Of a stretch of DNA of 64,000 nt, positions 1 through 13,128 are shown in pieces. This stretch comes from Argentina anserina (taxonomy: Eukaryota; Streptophyta; Magnoliopsida; Rosales; Rosaceae): positions 33,674,501 to 33,738,500 of the forward strand of contig NC_065874.1 of the NCBI RefSeq assembly GCF_933775445.1. Direction: 5' to 3'. The translations under genes were made by a program, and so were the position numbers. The notes under the pieces are model-generated. The model ran no database searches and was not told where the DNA came from. It saw only the letters and a list, made by a program, of their open reading frames with translations. Within the stretch, counting starts at the first letter, position 1, and each line of letters begins with the position of its first letter.

Positions 1-55
1 CCAGCAAAACTTTGTTAGTCGTCTTCAGGAAGATGTCCCCTGGAGTCCCCTCTGA
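1..55 (+). CDS. Possible 3' end of an upstream gene (partial)
   Basis: From base 2 a frame stays open for 17 codons and stops with TGA at 53-55; the peptide ends in LQEDVPWSPL. It then runs into AT-rich sequence resembling a 3' UTR. A tail this short cannot be assigned to a family and could be chance. It would be the final codons of a gene lying mostly outside the window. Confidence 0.25.
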   Translation, partial: QQNFVSRLQEDVPWSPL

Positions 56-682
56 GCATTGGTAATTTTTTTTGTACAGAATACAACAGCCAACCTGAAT
101 ATATTGCTAATAGTGGTGGTTTTTCTGTAATAGAGATTGAGTGTCAAGAAAGTTAATAGGTGGTTTTGGTTTTGGTTTCAATCTGTGTGGTCTGTTCATC
201 TTGAATGTTGAACGTTATAGGTCTGGTTTGGTTCCAATCTACATACTCTAGAAACTGAGAGTGGGCACTGTTCTGCTCATTGTCTTCTACAGATTGTTTC
301 TCTTCAGCTACAGATTGTTCTCTGATGCATGTATAGTTTTATGAAGTTTATCTTCTGTCAATATCATAGCTATGACTTTCAGTCTATTAGAACAACGATT
401 CCCATTTTCTTGTCTGACATTTCTTCGAACACTTTACATCGTTATCCTTTCAATGTCTACTCCCTGGTAAATTTAAGCTGGGCCAATTGGTAATTGAGCA
501 ACACCAAAATATAATCAGAAAACTCAAAACCCTGCTCCTTTGGCCAAAAAACTCTTTTTCTTGCCAAAACAGGACAGAACTGAAGTTCACTTAAACTGAA
601 CAACACAAATTTCAAATCTTTATACTTTATACATATGTTTCAACATCTAATATACACATTAAGACAATAGACATATGGGTTT
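56..682. other. Intergenic, no gene seen
   Basis: AT-rich sequence between the possible upstream gene end and the PPR reading frame. It presumably holds a 3' UTR and the PPR promoter. I see no convincing TATA box, repeat or transposon terminus. Confidence 0.5.
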
Positions 683-1723
683 ATGTTATCTATTTATTCA
701 CAAACAATGAAGATCCGATCTTTTTCATTGTTCAACTTCTCCCCAGACCATTTTGCTCTCTGCTTGCAAAAATGCCTGAAAGCAAAGACTTTGAGACAAG
801 GGAAGCAAGTCCATGCAATGTTGTTATCAACTGGGTTTGACACGAACTTGTTGTCTATGAGCTCGAAGCTTGTGAGTTCCGCACGGAAGGTGTTCCGTGA
901 AATTCCCAGACCAAATGTGTTCTCATTGAATTGGATGGCTTTTGCCTCAGCGTTTAATGGCTGGTTTGAGGAAGCAAATGGGTATTTTTCTTTGATGCAA
1001 AGGTTGGGAATTGCCCGCAATAAGTTTAGTTTTCCGGTGATGCTTTAAGTTTGTGTTGGTTTGATGGATTTGAATAAGGGGAAGGAAGTTCATGCTGTGG
1101 TGTATAAGATGGGGTTTGAAAAGGTTGTTGCTTTGGGCAATGCATTGGTTGATATGTATTGCAAATGTGGAAGCTTGTCTTATGGTCATCGAGTTTTTGA
1201 TCAAATGCCTCAGAGAGATGTGGCTTCTTGGACATCAATGATATGTGGGTATTGTAATGGGGGAAGGACTGATCAAGGGGCAATGTTGTTTGCGAGGATG
1301 AAATTGGATGGATTGAAACCTAATGAGTTCACATGGAATGCAGTGATAGCCGGGTATGCTCGGATTGGAGATAGTAATGGAGTATATGCTGCTATCTAGG
1401 ATGACTACAGAAGGATTGGCTCCTGATTTGGTTACATGGAATGCAATAATTTCAGGTTTTGCTCAAAGCCAGAAGGCAGGTGAAGCTTTTAAATTGTTCA
1501 ATGCTATGTTGGTGTCTGGAGTTAAACCCAACCCTGTCACAATCACAGGATTGCTCCCAGCTTGTGGATTGATTAGTTCAGTTGAAAGAGGGAGAGAGAT
1601 TCATGGATTGATCTGTAGGATGGGGTTGGACATAAATGTATTTGTTGCTTGTGCTCTTATTGACATGTACTCGAAATGTGGCTGTGTGAAATATGCTCGA
1701 AGTGTATTTGACTGGACTCCTGT

Positions 1724-1728
1724 AAACA
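1724..1728. other. Copia target-site duplication, left copy
   Basis: AAACA lies directly before the left LTR. The same five bases follow the right LTR at 6850-6854. Five bp is the normal copia TSD length. Confidence 0.95.
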
Positions 1729-1922
1729 AGTCAAATATAACGAGGTTTTAGAGAATGAATTTTCTGATATGTTATTCATCTCACAGTGGAGGCTATATAT
1801 AGAGATACAATACGTACAAACTCTAACCCTACATGTACTACACATGTACTACACATCTAGACTAGGAAAGTAATAACAATTTAATTTACATTCCTAAACT
1901 ATATACATGACTCACGCTAACA
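1729..1922 (-). repeat. Copia 3' LTR
   Basis: 194 bp, matching 6656-6849 at all but one position. It contains TATATATAG and a repeated ACATGTACTACAC, probably part of the LTR promoter/R region. Confidence 0.93.
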
Positions 1923-1933
1923 CTCCCCCTCAA
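1923..1933 (-). other. Copia polypurine tract
   Basis: On the minus strand TTGAGGGGGAG runs into the 3' LTR start TGTTAGCG. This is the expected plus-strand primer site. Confidence 0.85.
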
Positions 1934-1998
1934 GTTGGCGCATACACATCCACCATGCCCAACTTGCCAAGTGAGTCATAGAAGGCCTTCTTACAAAC

Positions 1999-4900
1999 TC
2001 ATTTTGTGAGTATATCTGCAAGTTGCTCTTCTGTAGGGACAAAAGGAAAGCTAATAATTTTAGCATCTAGTTTCTCCTTTATAAAGTGACGATCAACCTC
2101 CACATGCTTAGTACGATCATGTTGCACATGATTCTGTGAGATATCAATGGCTGCCTTGTTGTCACAGTATAACTGCATGGCGCACTTGGGTTTAACCCTC
2201 AAATCTCGTAATACATTCTTCAGCCATAACAACTCGCACACTCCATGAGCCATACCTCTATATTCTGCTTCAGCACTAGACCGAGCCACCACCTTTTGCT
2301 TCTTACTCTTCCAAGTAACAAGATTACCTCCCACAAAGGTAAAATATCCTGATGTAGACCTTCTATCTGTAATATTTTCAGCCTAGTCTGCATCTGTAAA
2401 ACCACAAACGTCAAGGACATTGTTGTGTTTAGAAAACATTACTCCTCTCCCAGGAGCGGACTTCAAGTATCTCAGAATCCTCACAACAGCATCCATGTGA
2501 TCCACACTGGGATTATGCATGAACTGGCTCACCACACTTACTGCATATGCAACATCAGGTCTGGTGTGTGTCAAATAAATCAGTCGTCCAACTAACCTCT
2601 GATAACGAGGCTTGTCGGTAGGTACCTGGTCAGGATACTCTGCTAATCGGTGATTTTGCTCAATAGGAGTGTCAATTGGAGTACAATCCAACATACATGT
2701 CTCTGCTAATAGGTCAAGTATATACTTCCTCTGACACAGATAGATGCCTTCACTCCCCCTGGCTACCTCAATGCCCAAGAAGTACTTGAGTGCACCTAGG
2801 TCCTTCATCTCAAACTCTGTGGCTAACTGGTTTTGCAAACTATCCATCTCAACAGTATCATTACCAGTAACAACCATATCATCAACATATATGATCAGAG
2901 CTGTTACCTTCCCTTGTTGGTGTCGGAGAAATAACGTGTGGTCTGAGTTACTCTGCTTATAACCAATCTTTCTCATGAACTGAGAAAATCTTCCAAACCA
3001 AGCACGAGGTGATTGTTTGAGACCATACAAAGATTTTCTCAATCTGCACACAAAGGTACCTGAAAGAGTAGTTTTATATCCAGGGGAAGATCCATATACA
3101 CTTCCTCCATAAGTTCTCCATGAAGAAAAGCATTCTTGACATCAAACTGTTTAAGATGCCAGTTTAAGTTAGCAGCAAGAGAGAGCAATACCCGGATAGT
3201 ATTCATCTTTGCAACTGGTGCAAATGTCTCATCATAATCAATGCCGTATGTCTGAGTGAATCCCTTAGCCACCAAGCGTGCTTTATACCGACTCACTGAC
3301 CCATCTGGGTTATGCTTCACTGTAAACACCCAACGACATCCTACTGCCTTCTTTCCATGTGGTGGTGATACAAGCTCCCAAGTATTGTTCTTCTGTAATG
3401 CTTCCATCTCCTCATCCATTGCTTTCATCCACTTAGGATCTCCCAACGCATCCTGCACTTTGTTAGGTACTGACACAGCAGATATTTGATTCACAAATGA
3501 TTCATATGACTTAGACAACCTTTGGGTAGACACAAAATTTGCCACAGGATACTTAGCTTTGGCTTGGAGGGTAGGTTCATACTTTTTTGCTGGTTTACCC
3601 CTAGTAGACCTGTTTGGTAACACATATTGCCTACTATTAACATCACTAGTATTACCCCCAATGGAATTACTAACCTCAGATGGAAGATCTTCTATACCAG
3701 GGAGACATGAGTCAGGGGTATTAGTAACAGTAGGTGAAGCAGGAGGGGCAGGAACACTTTCAGCTTCCGGTACCTGGATCTCTGAAGCAATCACACCAGA
3801 ATCATCTGGTGGTGCCTGTCTGTCATCTTCCGGTCCCTGAACCTCTGGAGTGGCTGGTGCATGTGAAACTGGTGCATCAGTAACCTCAACTGAATGACCT
3901 GTCTCCCCCTCTCCATGATACAGCTCTTCAAAATATGAATGCTCCCCCTGAAGAGCAGTATCAGAAGAGGTATAATAGCTCATGTCCTCAAAGAAAGTAA
4001 CATCCATAGTGACATAATACTTCCCAGTAGGGGGGTGATAGCACTTGTATCCTTTCTGATGTCCCCCATAGCCAACAAACACACATTTCAGTGCTCGGGC
4101 ATCCAACTTACTTGACCTTTGACTCTTTGGGATATGGACAAATGCAACACAACCAAATACACGAGTAGGAAGATTATAAAAGGAAGAGAAAGAGACATAA
4201 GAAGCTAAGACCTCAAATGGTACTTTTCCTTGGAGGACACTAGAGGGAAGACGATTAATGAGATGGGTAGATGCGATGATAGCATCACCCCATAGATCCT
4301 TAGGACAATGGGCACTAAAGAGAATACAACGAGCCATATCAAGTAAATGTCGATTTTTCCTTTCGGATACCCCATTCTGTTCAGGTGTATAAGGACACGT
4401 TTTCTGGTGGATAATCCCATGTGTTTTGAAGAAAGACTGAAAGACACGGTTGACATACTCCCCCCCCATTATCAGAGCGAAGAACTTTAATTTTGGCATT
4501 GTACTGTGTTTGAACTTCGGAAAGGAAGGCTTCAAAAGCCGGAAAAACCTCATCCTTAGTTTTAAGAAGAACAACCCAAGTAAGACGTGTACAATCATCA
4601 ATAAAGGACACATAATATCGCATACCAGACACTGTGGGTTCTTTTGAAGGTCCCCAAACATCAGAATGAATTAATTCAAAAGGAACGACACTTTTATTTG
4701 AAATACTAGGCAGATAGGTTGAGCGATGACTCTTGCCAAAAACACATGTTTCACAATGTAAGACTGACTCATCCACACCAATAAACAAAGAAGGCATGGA
4801 TTTTTTCATAACACTAAAAGATGGATGCCCCAAGCGTCGGTGCCATAACCAAACTTCACTTAGCCTGTCAGAAGTTGACATTAAAGCGGTTCGTGGCTGT

Positions 4901-6321
4901 GCTCCTGGTTTCTCCCCTGCGTATGTCTGGTCCAGACGAAACAGCCTGCCCCTCAAGTACCCCCGACCTAGTAACTCCCCAGTGAGAAGATCCTGAAAAA
5001 TCACATACATGGGAAAAAAGGTCACAGAACATTTGGATTCAACATTCAACTGTGGGACAGATATCAAATGATGGGATAAAGCAGGTACATATAGCACATT
5101 TTGTAGGACAATAGTGGAAGTGACACGAACTGACCCCTTTCCTAACACAGGGAAGGCCTCACCATTAGCATTAGTAACATATGGTACTGGTGGAGATGAT
5201 AACTCAGCAAAATAAGATTTGTCATAAGTCATATGATCTGAAGCACCTGAATCAATAATCCATGTATCACCACCAACAAAGTTAGAAATATTTAAGGCCA
5301 TACCTATCTTACCACGACCAGCTACTGATGTTGTGGGTGTGGCGCCTTCTGCTGTGTCATGATCGTGTCCGACCACACCATAGACATCTGGTTCCTGGAT
5401 CAACTGGACAGCTGCCTTTGCCTTGGGACGAAAGGTTGGCCTCTTAGGCCTAAGATGCGGGTACAACTTCCAACAAGAGTCACGAGCATGGTCACCCTTG
5501 CAATAAGAGCAAGGACGAGACTGGTCTCCAAAGCCTGGTGGTGGGCCTTGCTTGTGGAGTGGAACTGAACTGGATTGCTGAAGGAGTGGAGCTGGTGCTT
5601 TTGCCTGAACAGTGAGACTAGAGACTTCAAGTTGTGCTTGAGTAAGGCTTTCCTGCTGAGACTCATCCTTACGAACATATGTAAAAGCTTTAGTCAAGCT
5701 AGGAGGCTCCGTCATCCTGAGTAGCTCTCCTTTGGCACTGTTATGTTTTGCATCAAGACCCCTCAAAAAATGATGAACTCGCTCAAGCTCCTTTTCCTTC
5801 AAGTACCAAACAAGATCCTCCTGGTTCTTGATCTTGCAGGGACGTTTCGCATCAATTTCAGCCCAAATATTCTTCAGCTTAGTGAAATATTGCGCCACTG
5901 GCTGCCCATCCTGCTGCATTGCTGAAGCAGTGCACATCAACTCATGAACCTGTATGAAATCAGACTCATTGTTATACAAGTCTTCCAATGTGTTCCAGAT
6001 TGCCTGAGCTGTGTCACATTGTTCCACCAGATCACTTATGTCTTCATTCATGGCCTTGTATAAAACTGACATCACAAGACCATCATCATCTTCCCACTTA
6101 GTGTAGGCAACAACATCACTTTCACTAGGAGCCGTAATAACCCCAGTTACATGCCTCATCTTGTGCATCCCTCGGAGATGAGCCGTCATGATTTTCTTCC
6201 ATTTCCGAAAATTGGTTCCATTGAGTTTGGGCCCCCCAAAGGAACCACTTTCAGAATTCTTGACAGATACTTCAAATGTCTGAACATCATTCACCTTAGA
6301 ACTCTCTGTTCCAGAACCCAT
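1999..6321 (-). pseudogene. Copia gag-pol, broken reading frame
   Basis: The likely start is the ATG at 6321-6319 (MGSGTESSK), just inside a longer open frame. In order: a gag domain of the UBN2 kind; a zinc knuckle CSYCKGDHARDSC (spacing CX2CX3HX4C, one shorter than usual); protease with WIIDSGASDHMT; an integrase zinc finger (LWHRRLGHPS to HCETCVFG) and DDE core; reverse transcriptase with YVDD near 2895; and RNase H ending at the TK before 1999. Breaks: one extra G in the run opposite 4459-4467, within the integrase core; one missing C in the run opposite 3083-3086, in RT; and a TAG opposite 2383-2385 where copia RNase H normally has Trp. Two of the three breaks sit in homopolymers, so assembly error is possible. 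Confidence 0.9.
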
Positions 6322-6643
6322 TGCAACACAAATACCAAAAACAGTAGTTATGTAGCAATATAATAAGATCACAAAACCTGCGTCAGGTGTCGGAACCACG
6401 CACAACAGTCGTCGGTCTTGAGCACGGCGGCGTCTTCTGGGCACGACGGTGATTTTTGGGCTGGGCACGGCTGGATTTCGGTTTGGGCACGGCTGGAAAC
6501 AAACCAACTCCGTGAACAGTAACCCGGGAGCGAGAAACACCGATCGGAAAAACTTCGATCAGAGAATAGAATAGAATCGTTGGGAAAACTTCAACGAAAA
6601 AGTGCAGCGGAAAAACAAAGAGACAAAGTCCTTTTGGATCTTT

Positions 6644-6655
6644 GCTCTGATACCA
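6644..6655 (-). other. Copia primer binding site (initiator tRNA-Met)
   Basis: On the minus strand TGGTATCAGAGC follows the 5' LTR directly. This is the standard plant initiator tRNA-Met primer site and fixes the LTR edge at 6656. Confidence 0.9.
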
Positions 6656-6849
6656 AGTCAAATATAACGAGGTTTTAGAGAATGAATTTTCTGATATGTT
6701 ATTCATCTCACAGTGGAGGCTATATATAGAGATACAATACGTACAAACCCTAACCCTACATGTACTACACATGTACTACACATCTAGACTAGGAAAGTAA
6801 TAACAATTTAATTTACATTCCTAAACTATATACATGACTCACGCTAACA
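6656..6849 (-). repeat. Copia 5' LTR
   Basis: 194 bp, terminal TGTTAGCG on the minus strand, followed on the + strand by the TSD copy AAACA at 6850-6854. Confidence 0.93.
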
Positions 6850-7396
6850 AAACAGTACTGCATCTTGGAATGCAATGATCGGATGTTATGGTAAGCATGG
6901 TATGGTTGATTCTGCGATAGAGCTTTTCAAAAGAATGCAAGAGGAAGGAGTTAAGGCTAATGTAGTGACTCTAACTTCTGTACTTTCTGCCTGCAGCCAT
7001 AGTGGCTCTGTCAGAAAGGGTTTAGAGATATTTAGGTCCTTGAAAGAGAGCCATGGAATTGAGACGAGTAAAGAACATTATGGGTGTGTTGTTGATATCT
7101 TGTGCCGCTCAGGGAAGATGGTAGAAGCTTACGAGTTTTTTAAGTCCATTCCTATAGAAGTCACAGACTCCGTTATTGGAGCTTTTCTCAATGGGTGTAA
7201 AGTCCATGAAAGGAGAGATCTTGCTAAATTGATGGCTGAGGATATTTTGAAAATGGAGTTAAAGAGACCTGGAGGTTTTGTAACACTTTCAAATATTTAT
7301 GCTGCTGATGGAGAATGGGAAGAAGTTGAGTATGTAAGAATGGTAATGAAGAAGAGGAAGGTCCTTAAGAAACCTGGATTTAGTTTCCTTGACTAA

Positions 7397-10300
7397 AAGG
7401 AGAGCTATTTGCACCGGGAGTTGGAAAAGAGGTCAACAGAATCTCCTTGTCTGCCTCTAATGAGGTACCATCAGTTCAGTAAATTTTGGCTTCTAACCAG
7501 ACATCTCCATTACAGCTGAATTGAGATTCCCAACTTCTGTGTATGTCCAGCCATTCAATTTTTGATAAAGAATAGACAGATCAATATATTTGAACAAGCT
7601 TCTGATGTATATATTTGTGTGCTCTGATTCTGAAATGGGCATATATACTTAACAGAAGAAAATCATTAGAAAGTCATAATCTTAATTTTTATTAATTGTG
7701 TTTATTGATATACTACTTCTGTTTGATGCCCTGATATTCCTATCTGAATGTAATGCTCTCCTTCTTCTTTGTATGCAGACAACAGATCGATGTAGTCTTT
7801 AAGATGAGAGATTGTACCTGACCTGACCTCATTCTATTTCAGGTAAGACCTCCAAAAGACATTTTAAGTTTGTACTTCGTTCTTGTTTGCTCTTCATATT
7901 TTTGGCCATTTCTGGTACTCCTTATCTTTTGGGAACTGATGATTCTAACTCCGGATAATCGTGATGATGCAAAGTTACAGCTGATCTATCTGTTTGTTTC
8001 TATATACGGACATACAATATCCCATAACATGAATAGGGTGATAATCTTTTTCAATTTGTTTATAGATAAATAATTCAGGTTCTTCATTCTCCAAAAAAAA
8101 TCAACAAAAGCTTTATAGGCTCCACTAGTCATTGATCAAGTATTCTGAACTGCATTAGACACAAATTTATCTATTTCTGGATTTCGTAGTTGACCAAAAT
8201 ATATTTCATGCATGTAGCTACTGATTTCATTTATGCTGGGACTTGTGAGCATATAGATGATCGGTCTGTTGTAACTTGCATGAATTTTATGATCATATAG
8301 ATTAGGCCAGGATGATTGTTCAAAGCAGAAACATCAAGAAAAACTATTCCAGCCACAACATTTCATATAAGTTTCTCTATTATCTACGTCCCATTGTCTT
8401 TTCTTCCAACTTTGTTACCTGGTTTAGACTTTCGGAGCTCCAGATTTGGTTCTGACTCTGAGTGTGCTTTTTAATTCCCTCAGTATATCCTTCGTTCCAA
8501 ACCTTAATTATGCCCTTTTTGACATAATATATATTTATCATGTGGGGAAACTAGGGAACCAGCAGTGTCATGGAGCACAAATGTGGTATATGGATCCAAG
8601 TGTCAGTAAAACAAAGACTGTTCTCTTGCAATTGGGGTTAAAGACTTCAATTTTTAACATGGCCAGACCTTTTCAGTTGTTCCTAGATGTAGCAGGACTG
8701 ACTTGGGTCCAACTTGACTGTGTCTCCACAATCAGTTAGTGGTTTTTTACATCACAAGATCACAACACTCCATTAAGTGATAGTTTTTTCTATTACCTCA
8801 TTGATTTTTCACATGATATAATTGACATGTACCTGATGTCCTGATCTGGTTAGAGCAGCAAATTTCTGTGTCTTTTCAATTGTCGAAAATTAGATAAATG
8901 ATTCTCTGTAATTAGCAACAGTTTTTGACTGGCGTATTACTCCTTCAGGGTTGGGAACCAAAGTTGAATGCTCCATCAATATATTAGGAGCCTCACACAG
9001 TAGCAACAGCTTAGCTGTTCATAGACTGGGACTATTTTCAGAAAAGTAGGCTGAAGCAAAAGTAGAAAAAAAAAACTAGATTCAAGGACGGTCTTCGTAA
9101 CTCAATGGACAGAATGCTTGATAAGCACAACATATATACCATCAGAAAGACAAGGCAGAATGGCAGATGCATGAATACACCTTCAGGCACCAGGTATGAT
9201 AAAATTATAAGGCATGTCACTCTGCTCTAGTTTACATAGCTAGCTTTGGGAAATAGTTTGCAGGCTCTCAAGTTGATGCATCATGAAAAATACCTCATCA
9301 ATTTCTCAACCAACGTTTTGATCAAGTGATGACTGTTGGAATTAAGAGAGACCAACAATTTCTTTTTGGATAACCAATATGTCATATTACTCCAACTCTG
9401 TCACAAAAAAGTCCATATAAACACTCTTGAAGCATATGAACTGAGTGATTATTAATTGTTCAGAAGCAAATGAGCTGTTCTCCCAATTTGTTATGCCCAA
9501 GTATGCCTGCTGAGTTATCTTCATAAATCATACTTCACACTTTATCATGAAACATCTTCCTTTTCAGTCCATTTATCTTCTTAGCATCCTTTACTTTGAT
9601 CATTGCATATATAGCTTGGGAATTACATGTCTTCCTGAATTGTCTACTACTTCGTTTATAGTGCAATTAGGGTCAGTTGCTTGTCAAGAAAGTTTGAAAC
9701 AGTCCAAGAATAGAATGGACTAAGCAGCTAGGAAATGAAATGGATCATAACCTAACCATTGACAAGAGTCCTAATTCACCCACTCTCCCAATAATTGCAT
9801 TGGGTTAAAGACACAAGCTTGAAGTAGAAGATACCATACCCTGCCTAAGTCTGTGGTTGATGTCCATGTCCTAGAGGGTCATGGGGGGCTTCTTGGACCA
9901 CCTTTGTGTGCCCCCACTCCTTATTTTGTTTTCTCTCCAAGTCCCACATGCATCAAATGCCCTAAGTTTATGTGGGAAGCAATGATATGATAATGGATTC
10001 TTAATTTCTTGCTGCTACTAAGTCTATTCCTTAGTGTAGAAAATTGGAAGCACCCGAATTTTTGTTTTGGTGATTAGAAACCCCCTCGTTATTCACTCTC
10101 ACATTTGCACCCACCTTTTTGAGTGAGGATGAAGCACCCCAAAATATTACTGAAGGTGTGAGTAATTGTTGCAGTCTCTTTTAGGATGTTCAACCTTGTT
10201 TGAGGAACCCTCAATAGAAACATACAGGAGTATTCTTGGTCTTTTTTGTTTCTTGTCATTGTTAAAACGTGTTGTTGTTATCTAGACTTTGGATAATAAT

Positions 10301-11559
10301 GATCCAGAGGCACCTGGCTGTCTTCCATTAAATAGGTTCCATCAATTAGGCTCATTTTCTTGGTTGGCTTTACCGTAGTCAAGTTTATTAGTTGAGAATG
10401 AACTTCTGCAAACAATCAGGCCAAGAAAGGTAGGATCTTTATCGATAAATTTCTACTATGCTGATCAGAATGACCTGAGCTGAAGAAGATGTCCTTGTAC
10501 TCTTGTAGTGCAGAAGTGACCTTTTTGACTTGGTTGCCAAGTTCACTCGTTTCTTTTTACTATTTTTATCATTTGGCTCATGGAAAAGAAATGATATTTT
10601 ATGAAAATTTGAGAGGTATGATGACTTTGATCGAGTTATGTTTGGCCAAATAAGTGTCATTGATCATGTTGCTAAATAAGTGTCATCGATCATGTTTAGG
10701 TCTCAGAAGTTTCATAAAAGAAAAGTATGAGATACTGGCCTTAAATGGTAAAGTCGTACCCTTTAAAGATAGAGCCTTTTAAAAGGCTTAGAATTAGGGG
10801 GTGTTGGCCTTGGCAAATTTAGTCGACTAGATAAGGTCTGTTATATGGCTACCTCTCTACTAGCTAAAAAGAAGCAAAGTCTTATGGAATCTATTGATCT
10901 ATTTTCAAAGGTTCACAACAGAACAAAGAAAGAAAAAAAACAACAACACTTTTGTTTTTCTAGGTTCTTTACATTACGGTGTAAGTACACTTCCCCGGTC
11001 ATCTCCTTGATTACAAGGCATCTGATATGACTCCCTAAGTCCCCTTACGTACTGACTGCAATATGAAGTGATCTCAAAATTTCGCTTCCTTAGTGCCCTT
11101 GTATAGACTCCAATATGAGGTGATCTCAAAATTTCGTGCTACGAGATACATAACTTATATCAGTTGGCCTCGATTCAAACGGTTGTTTTGTCAAATCCAA
11201 AACTTAAACGGAAGGAACATACGTAGGAATAAAATTAATGAACAGGAAGACTTAGCTCATTTAAGATCTCACCTATATTATGATAAAATAACACAAATTG
11301 ATAGTTCTAGTTGGGTTACACTCATGGAGACAGAAAGCAAATCTTGTTGTTGACATTTTTACTAGTGTGAACTGTAAAATGCACACAGATTTAACAGACA
11401 ATATACCATACCAGGTGAATAGGGATGCCAAGTATATGACTTTTCAAACCTAGTTTGACTAATGCACAATTACTAAAACGACCTCCATGTCTCAAGCTTG
11501 TTACACATTCAAACCTACACATCACAGTTTACAGAGTCGCAGACTACACAACCAATCAA
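7397..11559. other. Long non-coding stretch, mostly unexplained
   Basis: Probably begins with the old PPR 3' UTR. No reading frame has recognisable protein features. A diverged direct repeat lies at about 11053-11084 and 11108-11139, sharing GTGATCTCAAAATTTCG. I see no transposon ends, no RNA gene and no CpG-rich block. Confidence 0.45.
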
Positions 11560-13081
11560 CAAATATCTCTTTAAAACTCTTCTCTTCTTCTTTCTCTCTC
11601 TCACACTGTGTGTTCCAGTTTGGGCCAGTTTCTTGGTCTCTGCCACACTCACATGCCAATCCTTAATATCTTCAAATCTCTAAGCTTGCTGATCTGGGTA
11701 CCCTATACTTCTTCTTGTCCTTTAGATCATAGTTGCTGATGGTTTAGAAATCTTTTGTTTTCTTTTTGTGGCTCTCTAACTGTACAAATCTACTGACCGA
11801 GGCAAAACCCACATCGTTTCTGGTCATTTCTGTGTCTGCTATGACTTCTTTAATGGATTCAAAGTGTTGGGTTTCTTGTTGAAGATGCAACAAACACTTT
11901 TTTTCTTATAAGGTCAGTGTCATATCTCTCTTTTTATCTTTTGTGGATTGGGATATGCTTCTAATTTATTTGCTATCTGCTTATGATGATCACGAGGTTG
12001 AAGCTTATCATATATGTTGTTCATGCTGGTTTTGTCTGGTGGATCTTGCTTGAATTCGTTTTTGGAGATTTTGTGTTTGTTTTTTTAAGTTCAATCTGTC
12101 TGTTCCTACTGCGATTCGTAGTTATGTAGTCTCTGGATGGTAAAGGTTGTTGCTTTCATTTGAGCTGTTTCCATAGTTCGAGTCTTTGTGATTAGTTTTT
12201 GATGTGTTTCCAACTCTCGCGAGTAAACTTACATGGATTTCAAGTTGGTTGGATGGAAAGGATGAATCTTTGAATCCATATTTCATATCTTGAATCTGAC
12301 ATGAAAAATCAGATTTAGATTATTTGGATGAATCAAAGAAGTACCTTCTACTTTTTCTTGTTGGGGTTTTGAGGTTTTTGACATGTTGGTTCTTGAGTTT
12401 TTGTGTTCTGTATAGAAAACATACAACAATCCTTAAACTCTTGAGAAATTTGTTTGTCCAGCCACCGAGGCAAAGTTTTGGAGTTATCAAGTTGAAAATA
12501 CTATTTTGGAAGTACAACATTAGGGTAAAGTGACCTTGGGTTGTGAGTTATATTTGCTTCACATGACAATGGAAGTACTGCTTGATATGGCTTCTAATCA
12601 TAAGATGCTCTGTCTTAAGTTCTTAGTGCATATTCTGAAATCTTCGGACTACTTAAATGTGTTTTGGAAGAAGCCATTGACAAACAAATGAGTGCAATTG
12701 ATTTCCCTTGACAAATAAATGACTGCAATTGATTTGTTGAAAGGATATGAAACATATTCAGGTTTGATTTTTTAGAAGTTTTTGCATGTGAAATCCAAGT
12801 ACCAGTTTTCTTTGTATTTCATAGTTCATTACATGTGCGAAGTAGTGGATGCTTTGCTTGTAGCTGTTAAACTTGGATAAGCTGCTACCAATTGTTCCTT
12901 TATATTTATCCCACTGTCTAGCTACTTGTGCTGGTTGATATGCAACCCCTAATAATCTGTGATGCGATCTAAATATGTTTTGGAAAGCCCTCACATGTTT
13001 CATATTTTAAGAAGTTGTGTTGTTTGCCGAATAATAGTGTATTTTATTGAAGACCTCATCTTTTGTGTTTGTTTGTTGTAG
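11560..13081 (+). other. Probable 5' UTR exon and leader intron of the AT-hook gene
   Basis: A CT-rich leader (about 11576-11610, typical of plant 5' UTRs) runs to a possible donor at AAG/GTCAGT (11912/11913). Before the coding ATG there is a T-rich tract ending TTGTTGTAG at 13081, a good acceptor, with TAGCAG three bases later as an alternative. Introns of about 1.2 kb in 5' UTRs are common in plants and often raise expression. The transcription start is a guess. Confidence 0.4.
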
Positions 13082-13128
13082 CAGAAATCTTCTATTGCAT
13101 GAACTTTTCTTCCGTGGAGTTTTGAGAT

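Larger units (their letters stand above)
1729..6849 (-). mobile_element. Ty1-copia LTR retrotransposon, near full length
   Basis: The element is 5121 bp on the minus strand with 194-bp LTRs at both ends, a primer binding site next to the right (5') LTR, a polypurine tract next to the left (3') LTR, and gag-protease-integrase-RT-RNaseH in copia order. It sits inside a PPR reading frame, flanked by AAACA. Comparing the LTRs by eye I find one difference (CAAACTC versus CAAACCC), so the insertion is recent. The LTR begins TG on its own 5' end but ends in CT instead of CA. The coding region carries two frameshifts and a stop, so this copy cannot make a full polyprotein as read. Confidence 0.95.
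683..7396 (+). pseudogene. PPR protein pseudogene (PLS type), split by a copia insertion
   Basis: Intact relatives are organellar RNA-binding proteins used in editing, splicing or stability. The sequence is intronless and in three pieces: 683-1048, 1061-1751 (two frames) and 6855-7396. PPR helices are recognisable by phrases such as DVASWTSMICGYCNGG, LVTWNAIISGFAQS and ASWNAMIGCYGKHG, and it ends in a short E-like tail (PGFSFLD) with no DYW domain. Lesions: a TAA at 1046-1048 in the middle of a PPR motif; a frameshift at about 1380-1396; what looks like a missing stretch near residue 65, where the text jumps from SSKLV to SSARKVF; and a copia element at 1729-6849. Joining base 1728 to 6855 restores the local frame, so the insertion hit a sequence still readable there. 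ATG at 707 is an alternative start. It resembles the Arabidopsis At5g59600 type from memory only. Confidence 0.88.

Noticed and set aside
3256..3840. Plus-strand frames inside the copia element
   Set aside because: They are antisense shadows of the copia RT and linker region.
9085..9165. Possible tRNA (TCTTCGTAACTCAATGGACA resembles a D-arm)
   Set aside because: No TTCGA-type T-loop, no matching acceptor stem and no anticodon arm of the right length follow.
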